Part shown: one piece after another, positions 11,839-22,420 of the stretch | How the letters are laid out: each line of letters opens with the position of its first letter | How positions within the stretch are numbered: position 1 is the stretch's first letter | Origin: Antitrichia curtipendula | Lineage: Eukaryota; Streptophyta; Bryopsida; Hypnales; Leucodontaceae | Assembly (NCBI GenBank): GCA_951230915.1 | Contig: OX579637.1 | Location: 10,478,001 to 10,542,000 of the forward strand | Direction of reading: 5' to 3' | DNA: 64,000 nt | The notes under the pieces: model-generated | Told to the model about the DNA's origin: nothing | Databases searched by the model: none | Seen by the model: only the letters and a program-made list of their open reading frames with translations | Translations under genes and position numbers: made by a program

Positions 11839-12760
11839 TATTTACCTTCGGCACAAAGGTACCTGATAGCGACTGGAACGGACAACCAAGAAAATGTACT
11901 TGTTCATAGCTGAGGTACCAAGGGTGAAAACAACATCTCCATAGACAATATTTGAATCACTTGAAGAAATAGTGGTGGACACACCGAACATAATAAGATA
12001 GCACTCACATCAATTTTCATTCTGAGGCAAACAATGACTATGTACAAAATATTAATGGACATCTATAATGCTCCTACACATCCATAATTTAGTCGCATTT
12101 CACTCATCAATCCTCACATCCAGCATGGCCACCACATTAATAAGTACAACCACCTCTAGCCCACACATCAGGATTCACAAACTTGATATGGAATCGGACG
12201 ACATAATCAGTACTATAGTAATAAGCCATCACCGATTTACCTTCGTATCGAAGGTAAATTCCCCATTACAACAGAAGGACACTAGAATACCGAATGAATA
12301 TAATTCACAGAACAACATCATAGTGGAGGTCATTCAAAATCATTAACATATAACGTTTACTTCGAGCCGAAGGTAAATTATCATGTCATAAATCTCCAAA
12401 CAAATAATTACTAAACCAAAATATTACCATGTCAAAAACTATCCGAAGCGTCCGTGTCCGAAGAAATAGAAGAAGAGTCTTGAAATTAGCCTCGAGTCGA
12501 AGTAAAATGAGCAGAGGAACATAAACTGATTATCAAGGATCTTGATCTCCAGTGTCATGATTATTATTCAAGAATATGGTGAATTGAATATACAGCTTAT
12601 TCACAACATCATTTATTACCTTCATACCGAAGGTAAATCTAACAAACTATATATTTCAGAGACTACAATGTACAACCTCACCGTACCCTCGACTCGAGGA
12701 TACAGGGTGGTGGTTCATGGCTAGACCTACATTACCTTTGACTCAAGGCTAATGTGGAGT
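11839..12760. repeat. Cluster of small palindromes with core TTTACCTTCG-N3-CGAAGGTAAA
   Basis: A perfect example is at 12236-12258 (10-bp arms, 3-nt loop). Diverged forms lie at 11839-11861, 12355-12378, 12490-12508, 12617-12640, 12686-12699 (CCCTCGACTCGAGG) and 12730-12755. Several are spaced 115-135 bp apart. They lie directly upstream of the DUF7869-like gene, so they may be regulatory sites or the subterminal region of its element. Confidence 0.6.
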
Positions 12761-14490
12761 TTGCAACCTTTATCCGGAATTTACGGCGTAAAAGTCGGTA
12801 CACCACATGAATGATATTGACAGTGCCGCGAGTGTATAATGTCATCTGCAATGTCAGATTACCTCAATGCAGACAAATTCAATACAACGTGCATCTGTCA
12901 TATCATTTCCAGGAATTCCTTAGAACCGCGAATACACAAACAGCATCGCAAAACGTACACTACACAACTATATAAGAGATATGGGATTTTTTTACAGGCC
13001 ATTCTTCACAATGATAACTGCTCAGCAGTGCACAAATCCCATGCAAGCGCTAGAAACAGCAAATACGGACGTAAGTCTCAAAATCTAAGCGTCTCTGCTC
13101 TGATCAGGTCAGGCGGAGAAGGAACGACAGCAAGTACGAGAATGACTGGAAAATGCCTCCATCGCTGTGCGCGTCCCGAGCTAAGCCTGCAAGGTAGAGG
13201 GAAGAAGATGGGAAGAAGACGCGGGAAGAATAGCGCGCCACATTCCGAAATTCAAACGGACTCTGATTTCCCGTGCAGTCAGTGCTTTTCCAAAACATGG
13301 ACGGCTTTCAATTATATTCCGTTGCAAAAAAAGAAAAAGAGTCGCGTCCCCGGGGAGGCTTCTCCAACCACTATTTTGAGAGCGCCTTTTCCAAAGATTA
13401 TGCGCACTCGGCATGATGGAACATGGGATCCACTTTCCGTAGCCGCTTTTAATGAGAGCGTTGACATTCCGTATATGACTAAGATAGCAGGTCCGTAAAC
13501 CGCCCACCTAAGGGCTGGAATTGAATTTGGGAAGGTAAAACTTCATGAATTATTTTTCAGTAAACATTACTTGAAAGAGAAGTGGATTTGGCATCCAACC
13601 CAAGTCGTTTCACATTTCTTTGAGCTTTGTGGAATTAATTATATAATTTTAAAGTTGAACAGGCATCGGGCTCTAAAATCGACCCTGTAAAATGTACACT
13701 ATTTGTACATTTATGAAAACTACGAAAAAGAAACATGTACGGACACTGTACAATAAAGGTAGGGCACCATTTGAAAGCTTGCACCACTTTGGATCCTGAG
13801 TCTTACCTTAAAACTTTGAATCTATTTATTTGGATTGTGTCCAAAAGATTTTCAGAAGTTCATCCAAATTTAGAATGTTTTTTTACGCATGCTAGCTATT
13901 TTTTTACTTTATTTTATTTCATATTCTTTATGACTCAACTAAAGGGAATCTCCAATTTAGTGGATGATTAGGATACTTGTTTTAGAATGTAGGGTTCATG
14001 AGTTCGATTATAGGATTCAATGTCTGCTTCAAAAAAAAAAAGGCGACTACTATTATTTTTAAATACGATACTCCGGGTACTTCTCAAAAAAATGTGCAAA
14101 AGATAGGAAGGTCATAATTTTGTTGACTCGAGTGCAACTATGTTTAAAAGACCTAATTAGCTATAAAGTAACATTCCCCAAACCAAGGTCCCAATAAACA
14201 TTTCAATCTCTGACTAAAGGAATGGCTCCATATCAATTTGTTAAAATCTTGAGAAAAAATCATCTCATTCTCAAATTCAATGCCATTCGTCTTCAAAGCA
14301 CAGCCCTAAAAAAAAATTAACGTGAACATCAAACTTCAGTAATTTCTAAAATAATTCCAATTCTAATATCGAATTCTTTCCAATATAGTTTAACTGGCTT
14401 AGGCGTTCAGTGCCCATATAAATATTAATGCATGACATTACGAAATTAATCCAAAGCTGCTCCAATTTGAATGTCACTAAATATTGCACA
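12761..14490. other. Non-coding stretch, no gene recognised
   Basis: A 219-codon plus frame at 12839-13498 exists but has no domain-like segments and an irregular composition, so I do not call it. From 13500 to 14490 the sequence is AT-rich with no signal. Confidence 0.4.
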
Positions 14491-15433
14491 GAAAATTCTA
14501 TAACATTTGATCTTTGACACCATTAAAGTACAGGTCTGGTTTTATTATAATTTTGTTTCATTCACGTGCGAGTGGATTGCAATTACACATCAAACTAATA
14601 TTTGTGAGCATTTAAGTACTTGTGGGTAACTATTTGCAACTTGTACGATTTGTGTGAAGTCTCTTTCAATATGAAATTCTATGACATTTGATCTTTGACA
14701 CCATTAAAGTACATATTGGACTTATTCTAGATTTTTTTGAATTGACGTGCGGTAGGATTGCAATTACACATCAAATTAGTACTTGTAGGCATTTAAGTAC
14801 TTCAGGGTAACTATTTGCAATTTCTACGATTTGTGTGAAGTCTCTTTCAATATGAAATTCTATGACATTTGATTTTTGACACCATTAAAGTACAGGTTCG
14901 ACCTTATTCTATATTTTTTGGAATCCACGTGCCTGTGGATTGTAATTACACATGAATTTAATATTTGTGGTCATTCAAATACTTGAGGGTATTTCCAACT
15001 TGTACGATTTGGTTCAAATCGCTTTCAAAATGGAATTCTACGACATTTGATTTTTCACACCATTAAAATACAGGTTCGACCTTATTCTATATTTTTTGGA
15101 ATCCACGTGCGTGTGGATTGCAATTCCACATGAATTTAATATTTGTGGTCATTCAAATACTTGAAGGGTATTTCCAACTTGTACGATTTGGTTTAAGCCG
15201 CTTTCAAAATGGAATTCTATAACATTTGATTTTTCACACCATTAAAATACAGGTTCGACCTTATTCTATATTTTTTGGGATCCACGTGCGTGTGGATTGC
15301 AATTCCACATGAATTTAATATTTGTGGTCATTCAAATACTTGAGGGTATTTCCAACTTGTACGATTTGGTTCAAGCCGCTTTCAAAATGGAATTCTATAA
15401 CATTTGATTTTTCACACCATTAAAATACAGGTA
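14491..15433. repeat. Tandem satellite, unit 178-181 bp, just over five copies
   Basis: The phrase AAATTCTATRACATTTGAT begins at about 14493, 14674, 14855, 15033, 15212 and 15390, giving periods of 181, 181, 178, 179 and 178. Each unit also has CACACCATTAAARTACAGGT, a TCCACGTGCGTGTGG block and TTGTACGATTTG. The last three units are more alike than the first two. The array stops about 250 bp before the mitochondrial insert. Confidence 0.85.
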
Positions 15434-15687
15434 ACATATCAAATGTCTAGCTTTTATTTTGTGGAACACCAATTCAAATAATGCTCCAAGAGTCGAATAG
15501 CCAATAATTTTCTTAGAAACTCTCTCAACTGCCAAAAAAAAAAATAGGAACTAATTCAAACTAGCCGAGGTTTTGATTTGAAATCCTAGATACTGGCGGG
15601 CCTTCGGCCTTACTATTATTCGTTAAATTGAGTGTTACTCAAATATCCCCGGAGCAAGAATTGGAAGTAAACCCTATTAAAATATCC
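15434..15687. other. Junction between satellite and mitochondrial insert
   Basis: No gene. The open frame of the nad6 fragment runs on to a stop at 15616, but its last 24 residues do not resemble nad6, so the mitochondrial match appears to end near 15688. The block GGCGGGCCTTCGGCC (about 15595-15609) is GC-rich like mitochondrial spacers elsewhere in this insert, so the true edge could be nearer 15590. Confidence 0.4.
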
Positions 15688-16020
15688 TATATAATCATTA
15701 TCTACAATGAAGAAAATTTCCAACAAAAAAATAACTCCAATAATACCACTTACAGGTAAATAACGCAATACATTCTCGTGAATTTTTGCTATTTTAATAT
15801 TCAACATCATAACTACAAATAAAAATAGAACGGCAATAGCTCCTACATAAACCACTAAAAAGATCATAGCAAAGAAGTCGAGACCTAACAAAACAAGTAA
15901 ACCCGAAGTGTTGAAAAAAACTAAGATGAAAAATAAAACAGAATGGACTGGATTTTTAGCATGTATTACCATAACACTAGAGACTAAAGCAATGCTTGAA
16001 AAAACAGAAAAAAGTATCAT
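15688..16020 (-). pseudogene. nad6: NADH dehydrogenase subunit 6, 5' part
   Basis: Residues 1-111 of mitochondrial complex I subunit ND6, starting MILFSVFSS at ATG 16020. It contains the hydrophobic helices and the conserved DFFAMIFLVVYVGAIAVLF segment, up to VDNDYI. After that the frame diverges and stops at 15616, so the gene is truncated by rearrangement. The missing C-terminal part lies 6.4 kb away on the other strand (22421-22624). The intact protein would be about 200 residues. Confidence 0.85.
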
Positions 16021-16021
16021 G

Positions 16022-16181
16022 GTTATTTGATACACCTAAAAAATGGATTCTATATAAACCAATGGATCGTGAAAAATCCTTACTACTAGCAATTACTTTA
16101 TTTTTGATCAGTCTTTTCTTTTTATACCCTTCTCCTCTATTCTTAATTAGCCATCAAATGGCACTAAGTCTATGTTTGTAA
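16022..16181 (+). pseudogene. nad2: NADH dehydrogenase subunit 2, last exon
   Basis: The frame from LFDTPKKWILYKPMD through FFLYPSPLF to the end MALSLCL, stop TAA 16179-16181, matches the C-terminus of plant mitochondrial ND2. It should follow a group II intron, but here its first codon abuts the start codon of nad6 on the opposite strand, so the upstream intron is lost at the breakpoint. The preceding exons are at 22031-22418, minus strand. Confidence 0.8.
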
Positions 16182-16414
16182 GTTGTATGCCTGATAAATA
16201 AATAAAATTTTCTCCGAGGCTTTCACTCCAAAGGGCATCGTCGTATGCTTAACATTAATTGCCCGGTGTATTTCTCAGGGTACATTATGGAAGGATCTGT
16301 CACCCAAACATTTTAGCTAAAGCCTTGGTCTCCAAAGGATATTCCCTCCAGGTACCTTAGGCAAGAAAAAAGAATAGATTTTTGGGGGAGAAAACTGGGT
16401 GGAAAAAGACCCAA
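16182..16414. other. Mitochondrial spacer
   Basis: No gene seen between the nad2 exon and tRNA-Gly. Confidence 0.4.
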
Positions 16415-16485
16415 GCGGAAAAAGGGACTTGAACCCTCAACCTCAGCCTTGGCAAGGCTATACTCTACCATTAAGCTATTTCCGC
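16415..16485 (-). tRNA. trnG-GCC: Mitochondrial-type tRNA-Gly (GCC)
   Basis: A 71-nt cloverleaf on the minus strand. The acceptor GCGGAAA pairs with TTTCCGC-type 3' end, the anticodon loop is CTTGCCAAG with GCC, and the T-loop is GGTTCAAGTCC. All stems pair well, so it could still be intact in sequence. Confidence 0.9.
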
Positions 16486-16577
16486 CAGCTCTGACAAAAC
16501 GAAACAATAAGAAGAAAGTAAGAAGGCCTTTACACTTATCAGATGTATTCTTTTAGTAGAATTTGATGGATAGGCCC

Positions 16578-16649
16578 ATGCTTGGAAAGATTCGAACTCT
16601 CAACCCCCAAATCCGTAGTTGGTGCTCTATCCGATTGAGCTACAAGCAC
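16578..16649 (-). tRNA. trnR-ACG: Mitochondrial-type tRNA-Arg (ACG)
   Basis: A 72-nt cloverleaf on the minus strand. The acceptor GTGCTTG pairs with CAAGCAT (one terminal G:T), the D-arm is AGCTC..GAGC, the anticodon loop CTACGGA gives ACG, and the T-loop is TTCGAAT. One C:T mismatch in the anticodon stem may reflect decay. Confidence 0.8.
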
Positions 16650-17287
16650 AAATTTATTATTCTTAAGCACTACATGTCATGTAGGCTGCATTACTACAAA
16701 GAAAAAACATATATATATATATGAAAAAATATTTTAAGAATTGAAAAAAAAAAGAGATATGTTTTTTTTCCCCTATTCACTTAAACGATGGTATACTTTG
16801 AAATTAGAATAGTATTACCCTATTGCATTATTTCAAGGCGTTTATGCCTTCTGTGACCCGAGAAAGTTTTATTATAGCACCGTGGTCAAATTAGTCAACA
16901 TTTTGACCGCAGTTAAGGGATCTGGATGCATTATAACACATTAGTAATCAAGTTCAAAAAAGAATACTTTGTTGATTGATTTGATTAGCTCGCGTTTAGG
17001 TTTTACTGCCAAAAAAATATATATATATATATATTTTGTTTTCTCATTTCTCCCAATTTATTGGCTCCATCCAAAAAGCAAAAATGTAGACGTTATTAAA
17101 GGTCGCTCTTGGTGTAATGTTGACTAGGTACAGAGTTTTTTTTTTAGTTGAAAGCGTCATGGACTATCGTAGGTAAATGAGAAAAAAAGTGGCACATAAA
17201 CGGGCCACAAGCCGCAAATTGTGCCACTTTTTTTTTCTTTTTATTGCAACGCAGCTGTGGCTGACTATTTTTCTTTGAAATAATTTT
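16650..17287. other. Mitochondrial spacer with AT dinucleotide runs
   Basis: No gene seen. Two runs of (AT)n occur at about 16711-16722 and 17017-17033. Confidence 0.4.
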
Positions 17288-17360
17288 GTCCCTTTCGTCT
17301 AGGGGTATAGGACATCGTCTTTTCATGGCGAGAACATGGGTTCGAATCCCGTAAGAGATA
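17288..17360 (+). tRNA. trnE-TTC: Mitochondrial-type tRNA-Glu (TTC), probably decayed
   Basis: Begins GTCCCTTTCGTCTAG like plant mitochondrial tRNA-Glu, with anticodon TTC in CTTTTCATG and T-arm GGGTTCGAATCCC. The 3' acceptor strand reads AAGAGAT where pairing requires AAGGGAT, leaving a C:A mismatch. That is a G-to-A change consistent with decay. Confidence 0.8.
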
Positions 17361-17681
17361 GCCTTACTTACATATGCTTCGAGAGCCAAGCGAAATGAGC
17401 TTTCTAGTGCACGTAGGAATTTTTTGTTCGGAATAGAAAAGGACACAAAAAATGGAAAAAAGACTTTTTTTTCAGTGTCTTCGCTCTTTATTCCAGTTTT
17501 TCACCGTTCTCCTCTATTATTTTTCCCCGTGCCCTCATGATAAACGAAAATCGTGGAGGCATAGTGATGAAAGGGCGCAGGATATAGCAGCCAATGGCCC
17601 CATTTCCAGAACGAATAGAGCATGAGAAATAAAAAATAAAAATTTTATGCAACTTTCTAAGAAAAACCAAGTAAGTGAAAT

Positions 17682-18062
17682 ATGCCTACAATAAATCAAT
17701 TGATTTGTCATGGTAGAGAGTCAAGACGGCGCACACAACGTATTCAAGCTTTAACTCAATGTCCTCAAAAGCAAGGAGTATGCCTGCGTGTTTTGACGAG
17801 AACACCAAAGAAACCTAATTCAGCTTTACGCAAGATAGCCAAAGTACGTTTAACCAATCAAAATGAAATAATTGCTTACATTCTCACCGAAGGCTATAAT
17901 TTGCAAGAGCATTCTGTGGTTATGGTTAGAGGGGGTAGAGCAAAAGATTTGCCAGGTGTAAAATACCATTGTATTCGAGGAATTAAAGATTTGCAGGGAA
18001 TACCGAGTCGACGTCGAGGCAGATCTTAATATGGTACAAAAAATCCCAAAGATTCTATATGA
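17682..18062 (+). pseudogene. rps12: Mitochondrial ribosomal protein S12, early stop
   Basis: The frame starts MPTINQLI and contains the near-universal S12 block [17 protein letters not shown] and the [19 protein letters not shown] block. A TAA at 18027-18029 cuts it at 116 residues. The same frame then continues KY/YGTKNPKDSI to TGA at 18060-18062, the expected S12 end, so the stop removes the last ~10 residues. That TGA overlaps the rps7 ATG (ATGA), the usual tight rps12-rps7 pair. Several universally conserved residues are changed (for example Pro to Leu and His to Tyr in the IPGxGHNLQ block), as expected for C-to-T decay. Confidence 0.9.
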
Positions 18063-18745
18063 ATTTATTTGTCAAATCATCAAATTTCAGCTTTGTGTCT
18101 GATTCATCGAAGGCAGGGATCAAAAAAAAGGAAAATTGGCCATTTAGCGGAAAAAATCTATTTTTTTTTCTAGAAAGCTTTTTTGCGCGTTGTCTATTGC
18201 ATAGTAGATATTTATGCTATGCCCTTCCAGGGCATGTGCTATCAAGACCTAAAGGTCGTGGAGCAAGCATATACAATAGCTCAGACAATTTGGGCTATAT
18301 CCGGGGCTTGCATGGTAAACAAAAACAATTAATAAAAAAATTGGTCCATATTTGCATGATTAATGGTAGAAAAACAAGATCTTGTACTATTGTTTATAAA
18401 ACTTTTCATTGTCTAGCTCAGCATGGCGATATATTGAGACTTTTGGTTAATGCCATAGAAAATGTCAAGCCTGTTTGTGAAGTGAAAAAGGTAAGAATTT
18501 CTGGTACTACTCAATTAGTACCATCTATTATAGCAGCAAATTGTCAAGAAACCTTAGCCATTTGTTGGATGCTCGAAGCGGCAGCCAAACGACGTATTAA
18601 CAAAAAAAGCATGAGCTTAGATCAATGTTTAGCTGATGAGATATTGGATGCTTCCCGAAAGATGGGGATTGCACATAAAAAAAGGGATGATCTTCATAAA
18701 CTGGCTCAAGCCAATCGTAGTTTTTTGCATTATAGATGGTGGTAA
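18059..18745 (+). CDS. rps7: Mitochondrial ribosomal protein S7
   Basis: A full-length frame of 228 residues, close to the ~230 of bryophyte mitochondrial S7. It includes the conserved RPKGRGA, GLHGKQKQLIKKLVH, VNAIENVKPVCEVKKVRI, LEAAAKRR and the C-terminal SFLHYRWW. It starts in the stop of rps12. Unusual Cys residues at positions where Arg is expected (for example after GRKTRS and in FH-C-LAQHGD, I-C-WMLEA) fit CGT-to-TGT changes. The frame is open, but the copy is probably not expressed as a mitochondrial protein if this is a nuclear insertion. Confidence 0.85.
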   Translation: MNLFVKSSNFSFVSDSSKAGIKKKENWPFSGKNLFFFLESFFARCLLHSRYLCYALPGHVLSRPKGRGASIYNSSDNLGYIRGLHGKQKQLIKKLVHICMINGRKTRSCTIVYKTFHCLAQHGDILRLLVNAIENVKPVCEVKKVRISGTTQLVPSIIAANCQETLAICWMLEAAAKRRINKKSMSLDQCLADEILDASRKMGIAHKKRDDLHKLAQANRSFLHYRWW

Positions 18746-19382
18746 ACTATTTGAGGTAGGAAAAGAAGGGGATCAGGCGATGAGAGAGGCGAAGCACATT
18801 ATTTAGAAACTTTTCTGCGCTTCGCCTCCTTTTGCCTCGTCCCATTTGGGGATTGGGAAGAGAAAAAAAAGGCCAAGCTTCGTTATGCGCTTGGCTACTC
18901 ATTTGGAAGGATCTCATGGCTTTTATCATAATGAAACTATTTGTCCCTTCTTAGAATTAGACATTAAGTGTCTCAGCTCAAGATAAGTTTGCCGCATCAA
19001 AGAAGAGTTGCGAGAAAGTGGGCGCAGCAAAAATCTATGGCGACCAAAGAGAACTTTTGTCAAGCTGCGGGGGGGGGGGGAGGAGTATCTGCGGCCTCTT
19101 TGTTTCGGTAGGAATTAGTCCCCGGGGTCCTGGGACATTCGTTTCCGCCAACGGGGAACTCTACAAGAGGCCGCAGGGCGCAGCAAAATATATATATATA
19201 TAGAATATTTTATTTTTTGTAGCTTTTTGCATCCCGCGCGTTCAGAGGTCTTCGACCATCGGTGTGCATTATTCTACGTCATCAAAAGCAAATCCAACTT
19301 TTTTTATTATGGTTGACGATGACGCGCTTAGAAAGTAAAAAAGTGATGTAGCAACTGTTTTGATGCTCCCTACACCAGTCTT
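18746..19382. other. Mitochondrial spacer
   Basis: No gene recognised. It contains a run of ten G at about 19071-19080 and repeated GCGCAGCAAAA words. The phrase CGGCCTCTTT (19092) recurs inverted at about 19166-19175. Confidence 0.4.
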
Positions 19383-20121
19383 TTAATGAAGGTTTATAGC
19401 ATCATTTAAGTAAATACAAATTAAAATAGTAAAAACATAAGCTTGTAATATAGCAAAACCTAATTCCAAACCAGTTAATGCGAATACTATTAAAAAAGGA
19501 GCAAGATGCTCTATATACATAATACCCCCCCATAGATAGCATAGTCCAAGCAAACCTGCTTAGAATCTTTACTAAACTATGACCAGCCATCATATTGGCG
19601 AATAAACGTATTCCTAGACTTAATGCGCGAAAACGATAAGAGATTAACTCGAGAAGTACTAGGAAGGGTGCTAACGGCAAGGGTATTCCTTGCGGCAATA
19701 AAAGACTAAAAAAATGAAGCCCATGTGTTTGGAATCCAACTATAGTGATTCCAATAAAAAGAGATAATGAAAGACCCAGGGTAATTATAAAATGACTTGT
19801 TACTGTAAAACTATAAGGTATCATACCAATAAGATTACTAAATAATAAGAAAGTAAAAGTGACAAAAATTAGAGGAAAAAAGCGTTGTTTTATCGAAGAA
19901 GGACCGCTTATTTGTTCATTTACCAAGTTAAGCACAAAATCATAAATAATTTCAACAGAGGATTGCCAAGCATTTGGTACTAAGTGTCCTCCATTTAAAG
20001 TAACGAAATGAACTAGAAGCAATACTAGACTGATAGTTAATGGCATAAACAAAGATGAATTGGGTCGGTAGGCGAAAAAAATCTTTTTTTTTTGCTCCAT
20101 TTGAACCTTACTTAGGCCCAA
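19383..20121 (-). pseudogene. atp6: ATP synthase subunit a, frameshifted near the C-terminus, 5' exon missing
   Basis: From NSSLFMPLTISLVLLLVHF onward the frame follows mitochondrial F0 subunit a, including IGMIPYSFTVTSHF, LELISYRFRALSLGIRLFANMMAGH (essential Arg in ALSLGIRL) and [11 protein letters not shown] run of seven C (plus strand 19525-19531) has one base too many. The open frame therefore leaves the family at that point and stops at 19402, whereas the other frame continues to the normal end (..NDAINLH, stop 19385-19383). The usual N-terminal ~25 residues are replaced by sequence next to a group II domain V, so the first exon is absent. Confidence 0.85.
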
Positions 20122-20146
20122 GGTTTAGAGCCATTCCCCTCCTATA

Positions 20147-20180
20147 GAACCGTACGTGATAGTCTCCCATCATATGGCTC
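20147..20180 (-). ncRNA. Group II intron domain V upstream of atp6
   Basis: A 34-nt hairpin on the minus strand, 5' GAGCCATATGATGGGAGACT and 3' ATCACGTACGGTTC, the canonical domain V shape. It implies that a group II intron ended just before the atp6 exon. The intron body is not here. Confidence 0.75.
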
Positions 20181-20319
20181 CTCTAATCATATTTTTTAGA
20201 GGTACTAAATACAAATCCATAAATCAGCAAAATGATGGTTGCGTTTATAAGAAAGATCTCTGGGAAAAGCGCCAAAAAATCATGTTCAAACATTTCTTCA
20301 AACCTCTTTTTTATGTTTT

Positions 20320-20817
20320 TCAATCAAATTTTCCATATTGCACTAAGTTACTTACGGAAGTATGCATACACTCTAAGAAAACTTTGGGGTAGACACCCAT
20401 CCCAATAACTCCAACAATAAAAGGGAAAAATATTAGAACTTCTCTTCTATTTAAATCGGAGAATTTTTGGAGGAATTTGGGTTTGAAATTCCCAAAAATT
20501 ACACGATTATATGGCCAAAGAGAATAAGCTGCACCTAAAATCATTCCAAGTGCCGTTAATGTGGCCACTAAGCTATTTCTCTGGAAAGCTCCTACTAAAA
20601 TAAGAAATTCTCCGATAAAGCTGCTAGTACCAGGTAAACTCATATTGGCTAAGGTAGAGAATAAGAAGATCGTAGAGAACATGGGCATGGTGCTGACTAA
20701 ACCTCCATAATATTTAACATGTCGAGTCTTATGTCGGTCATATAAGACACCAACACATAAAAAAAGGGCTGAAGAAACCATTCCATGACTTAACATAAGT
20801 AAAATACTAGTAGTATG
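20320..20817 (-). pseudogene. nad4: NADH dehydrogenase subunit 4, 3' exon
   Basis: Codes for the ND4 C-terminal part from SILLMLSHGMVSSALFLCVG through PGTSSFIGEFLILVGAFQ to SVSNLVQYGKFD, stop TGA 20322-20320. The 5' boundary is not a natural exon edge: about 20817 it is joined to a scrap of nad5. A Pro at SLW-P-YNR, where Leu is usual, is the type of site edited C-to-U in land-plant mitochondria. Confidence 0.85.
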
Positions 20818-20862
20818 AAAAGAGAATTAGCCCAAAAATTGGTACCTAAACCAATCATCATA
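20818..20862 (-). pseudogene. nad5: NADH dehydrogenase subunit 5 exon scrap fused to nad4
   Basis: MMIGLGTNFWANSLF is the ND5 segment that directly follows a group II intron in many plant mitochondria. It is preceded here by an intron 3' end (domain V 20938-20905) and after 15 codons passes into nad4. Confidence 0.75.
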
Positions 20863-20940
20863 TGGGTTCCTAAGCCGTTCCATTGCTGGAACGGCTTGGC
20901 TTCAAAACCGTACGTGAGGCTTCCGCCTCATACGGCTCCT
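20863..20940 (-). ncRNA. Group II intron 3' end (domains V and VI) before the nad5 scrap
   Basis: Domain V spans 20938-20905 (GAGCCGTATGAGGCGGAAGC..CTCACGTACGGTTT). Domain VI follows as AAGCCGTTCC..GGAACGGCTT around the loop AGCAAT. Confidence 0.8.
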
Positions 20941-21559
20941 CTCAGAATTTTTATGTCTTCTTGCTTGTCTCCAATATGGCAGTGCTTGTTCATAAGTTCT
21001 CTACGAACAAACAAAGATTTCACGTTGATGTGCTCTACTTTTAGGCTCTCATGGTTTTCTAACATGTTTGGGCGATGTAATAAAAAAAGAGCCCTTTAGC
21101 TTTTTGGTTACCGCATTTGGAACCTTTAGATTTCAGTAGATAGTAGATCCGTTAAAGGTGCGCAGTAGAACGGAGAAGTCAAGAGCAAAAAAAAAATCTA
21201 GATTTTTTTGCTGTTGCGCTCTTTTTTCACGCGGCTTTTCATTTTATCAGGCTCTTATCTTGTGTTGCCAACATGTGCTTGTGGCTAGCTATCCAACTCA
21301 GTTTGACCAGGTAATATTCTCTTTTCACCCCGAAGGCCGTTGTGCAAGAGTCGTACAAAATCCAGTTATCTTGGTATACTTTCTTGTTGAAGAGCCAGCT
21401 TGTCTTTTCGGGGAAGTACTTCTGTTTGATTCTATCACGACCCCATGTCGGATGCCGTTGGTATACCCATGCTCGGATCCTTTGAAAGATATCATGGTCT
21501 AATCTCCAAAATAGATTGTTGCATTTAGAGTATTTGAAGTAGTTGCCCCATCCTACTAT
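20941..21559. other. Group II intron body / mitochondrial spacer
   Basis: No intact gene. It lies between the maturase relic and domain V, where the end of a maturase frame would be expected, but I could not recognise domain X. Confidence 0.4.
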
Positions 21560-22020
21560 TCAGGGTACTAGGGTTATGATAAGTTGGTAGGCTGCTTTTC
21601 CTTTTGACAATTGAATGGCCCGTTGCATATCTTCAAGAAATCTCCAGCAAGACTCATGAGACGGAGTTATTAAAGTTCTAACTTTGCCCCATTTCCAGAT
21701 ATGATTGATTAAAAACCCTAGAAATTGGATCCCGGATCCAGTGTCGACTACTTGGATTTTCTCTAAGTGCAATTCTAGTCCCATGCACTTTAACCATTCC
21801 CTCAAGAATGCCTGAGCTTGTTCTATGATCTCTTCGGATTGGTGAAGTACAACGAAGTCGTTGGCATATCTAACCAGTATCGGAGTTGGTCCTTTGGGAT
21901 ATGCTCTCAGTGACCACTCTGTTAAAGCCGTCTCCATCCCATGGAGAGCAATGTTGACTAGCAATGGAAAGATCACGCGATAGGTGCCCCTTTCCATGTA
22001 CTGAGCATTATTTCCTTGAA
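21560..22020 (-). pseudogene. Group II intron maturase, reverse-transcriptase fragment
   Basis: The frame holds the RT region after the catalytic block: PLLVNIALHGMETAL, then ILVRYANDFVVLHQSEE (YADD-type motif as YAND), and LHLEKIQVVDTGSGIQFLGF. The block before it, usually TPQGGVISP, reads GTYRVIFP, and the N-terminal RT blocks are absent, so it is a truncated inactive relic. On the minus strand it lies between nad2 and the nad5 intron end. Confidence 0.8.
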
Positions 22021-22030
22021 ATTTCCTATA

Positions 22031-22418
22031 TCATTATTTTCACAAAGCGTATATAATAGAAACAACTGATAACACTAGTAACAACTCCTATTAAGGCTAG
22101 TAAGTAAGCCCCACAGCCTAAAGCAGCAAAAAACAAATAAAATTTGCTACAAAATCCGGCTAACGGGGGTATTCCTACGTATGAAAACATGGTAATAGAC
22201 GGAGTAATAGCTAAAATAGGATTAGTTTTGGCTAAAGCACCTAAATCTGCTATATATTTGAAACGGTTTTGGCGTAATGCTAAAACTATGGCGAATACAT
22301 TGATGGTCATTAATACGTAAATAAAATCACCAATTAGTAGCGATTGAATCCCTTCTATGGTTCCACATGAGAAACCGATAAAAAGATAACCTACATGTCC
22401 AATAGAACTATAAGCTAA
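22031..22418 (-). pseudogene. nad2: NADH dehydrogenase subunit 2, internal exon
   Basis: Codes LAYSSIGHVGYLFIGFSCG to SCFYYIRFVKIM, the ND2 stretch before the last intron. It ends where the last exon (16022-16181) should follow, but the next bases (ATATAGG) are not a group II intron start (GTGYG), so the intron is broken here. Its 5' edge abuts the nad6 3' part head to head. Confidence 0.8.
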
Positions 22419-22420
22419 GT

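Noticed and set aside
12839..13498. 219-codon open frame on the plus strand
   Set aside because: No domain, repeated motif or splice support, and composition resembles random translation. The minus strand is equally open over part of it.
14491..15433. CRISPR-like array
   Set aside because: Units of about 180 bp are repeats along their whole length with no unique spacers, in a eukaryotic context.
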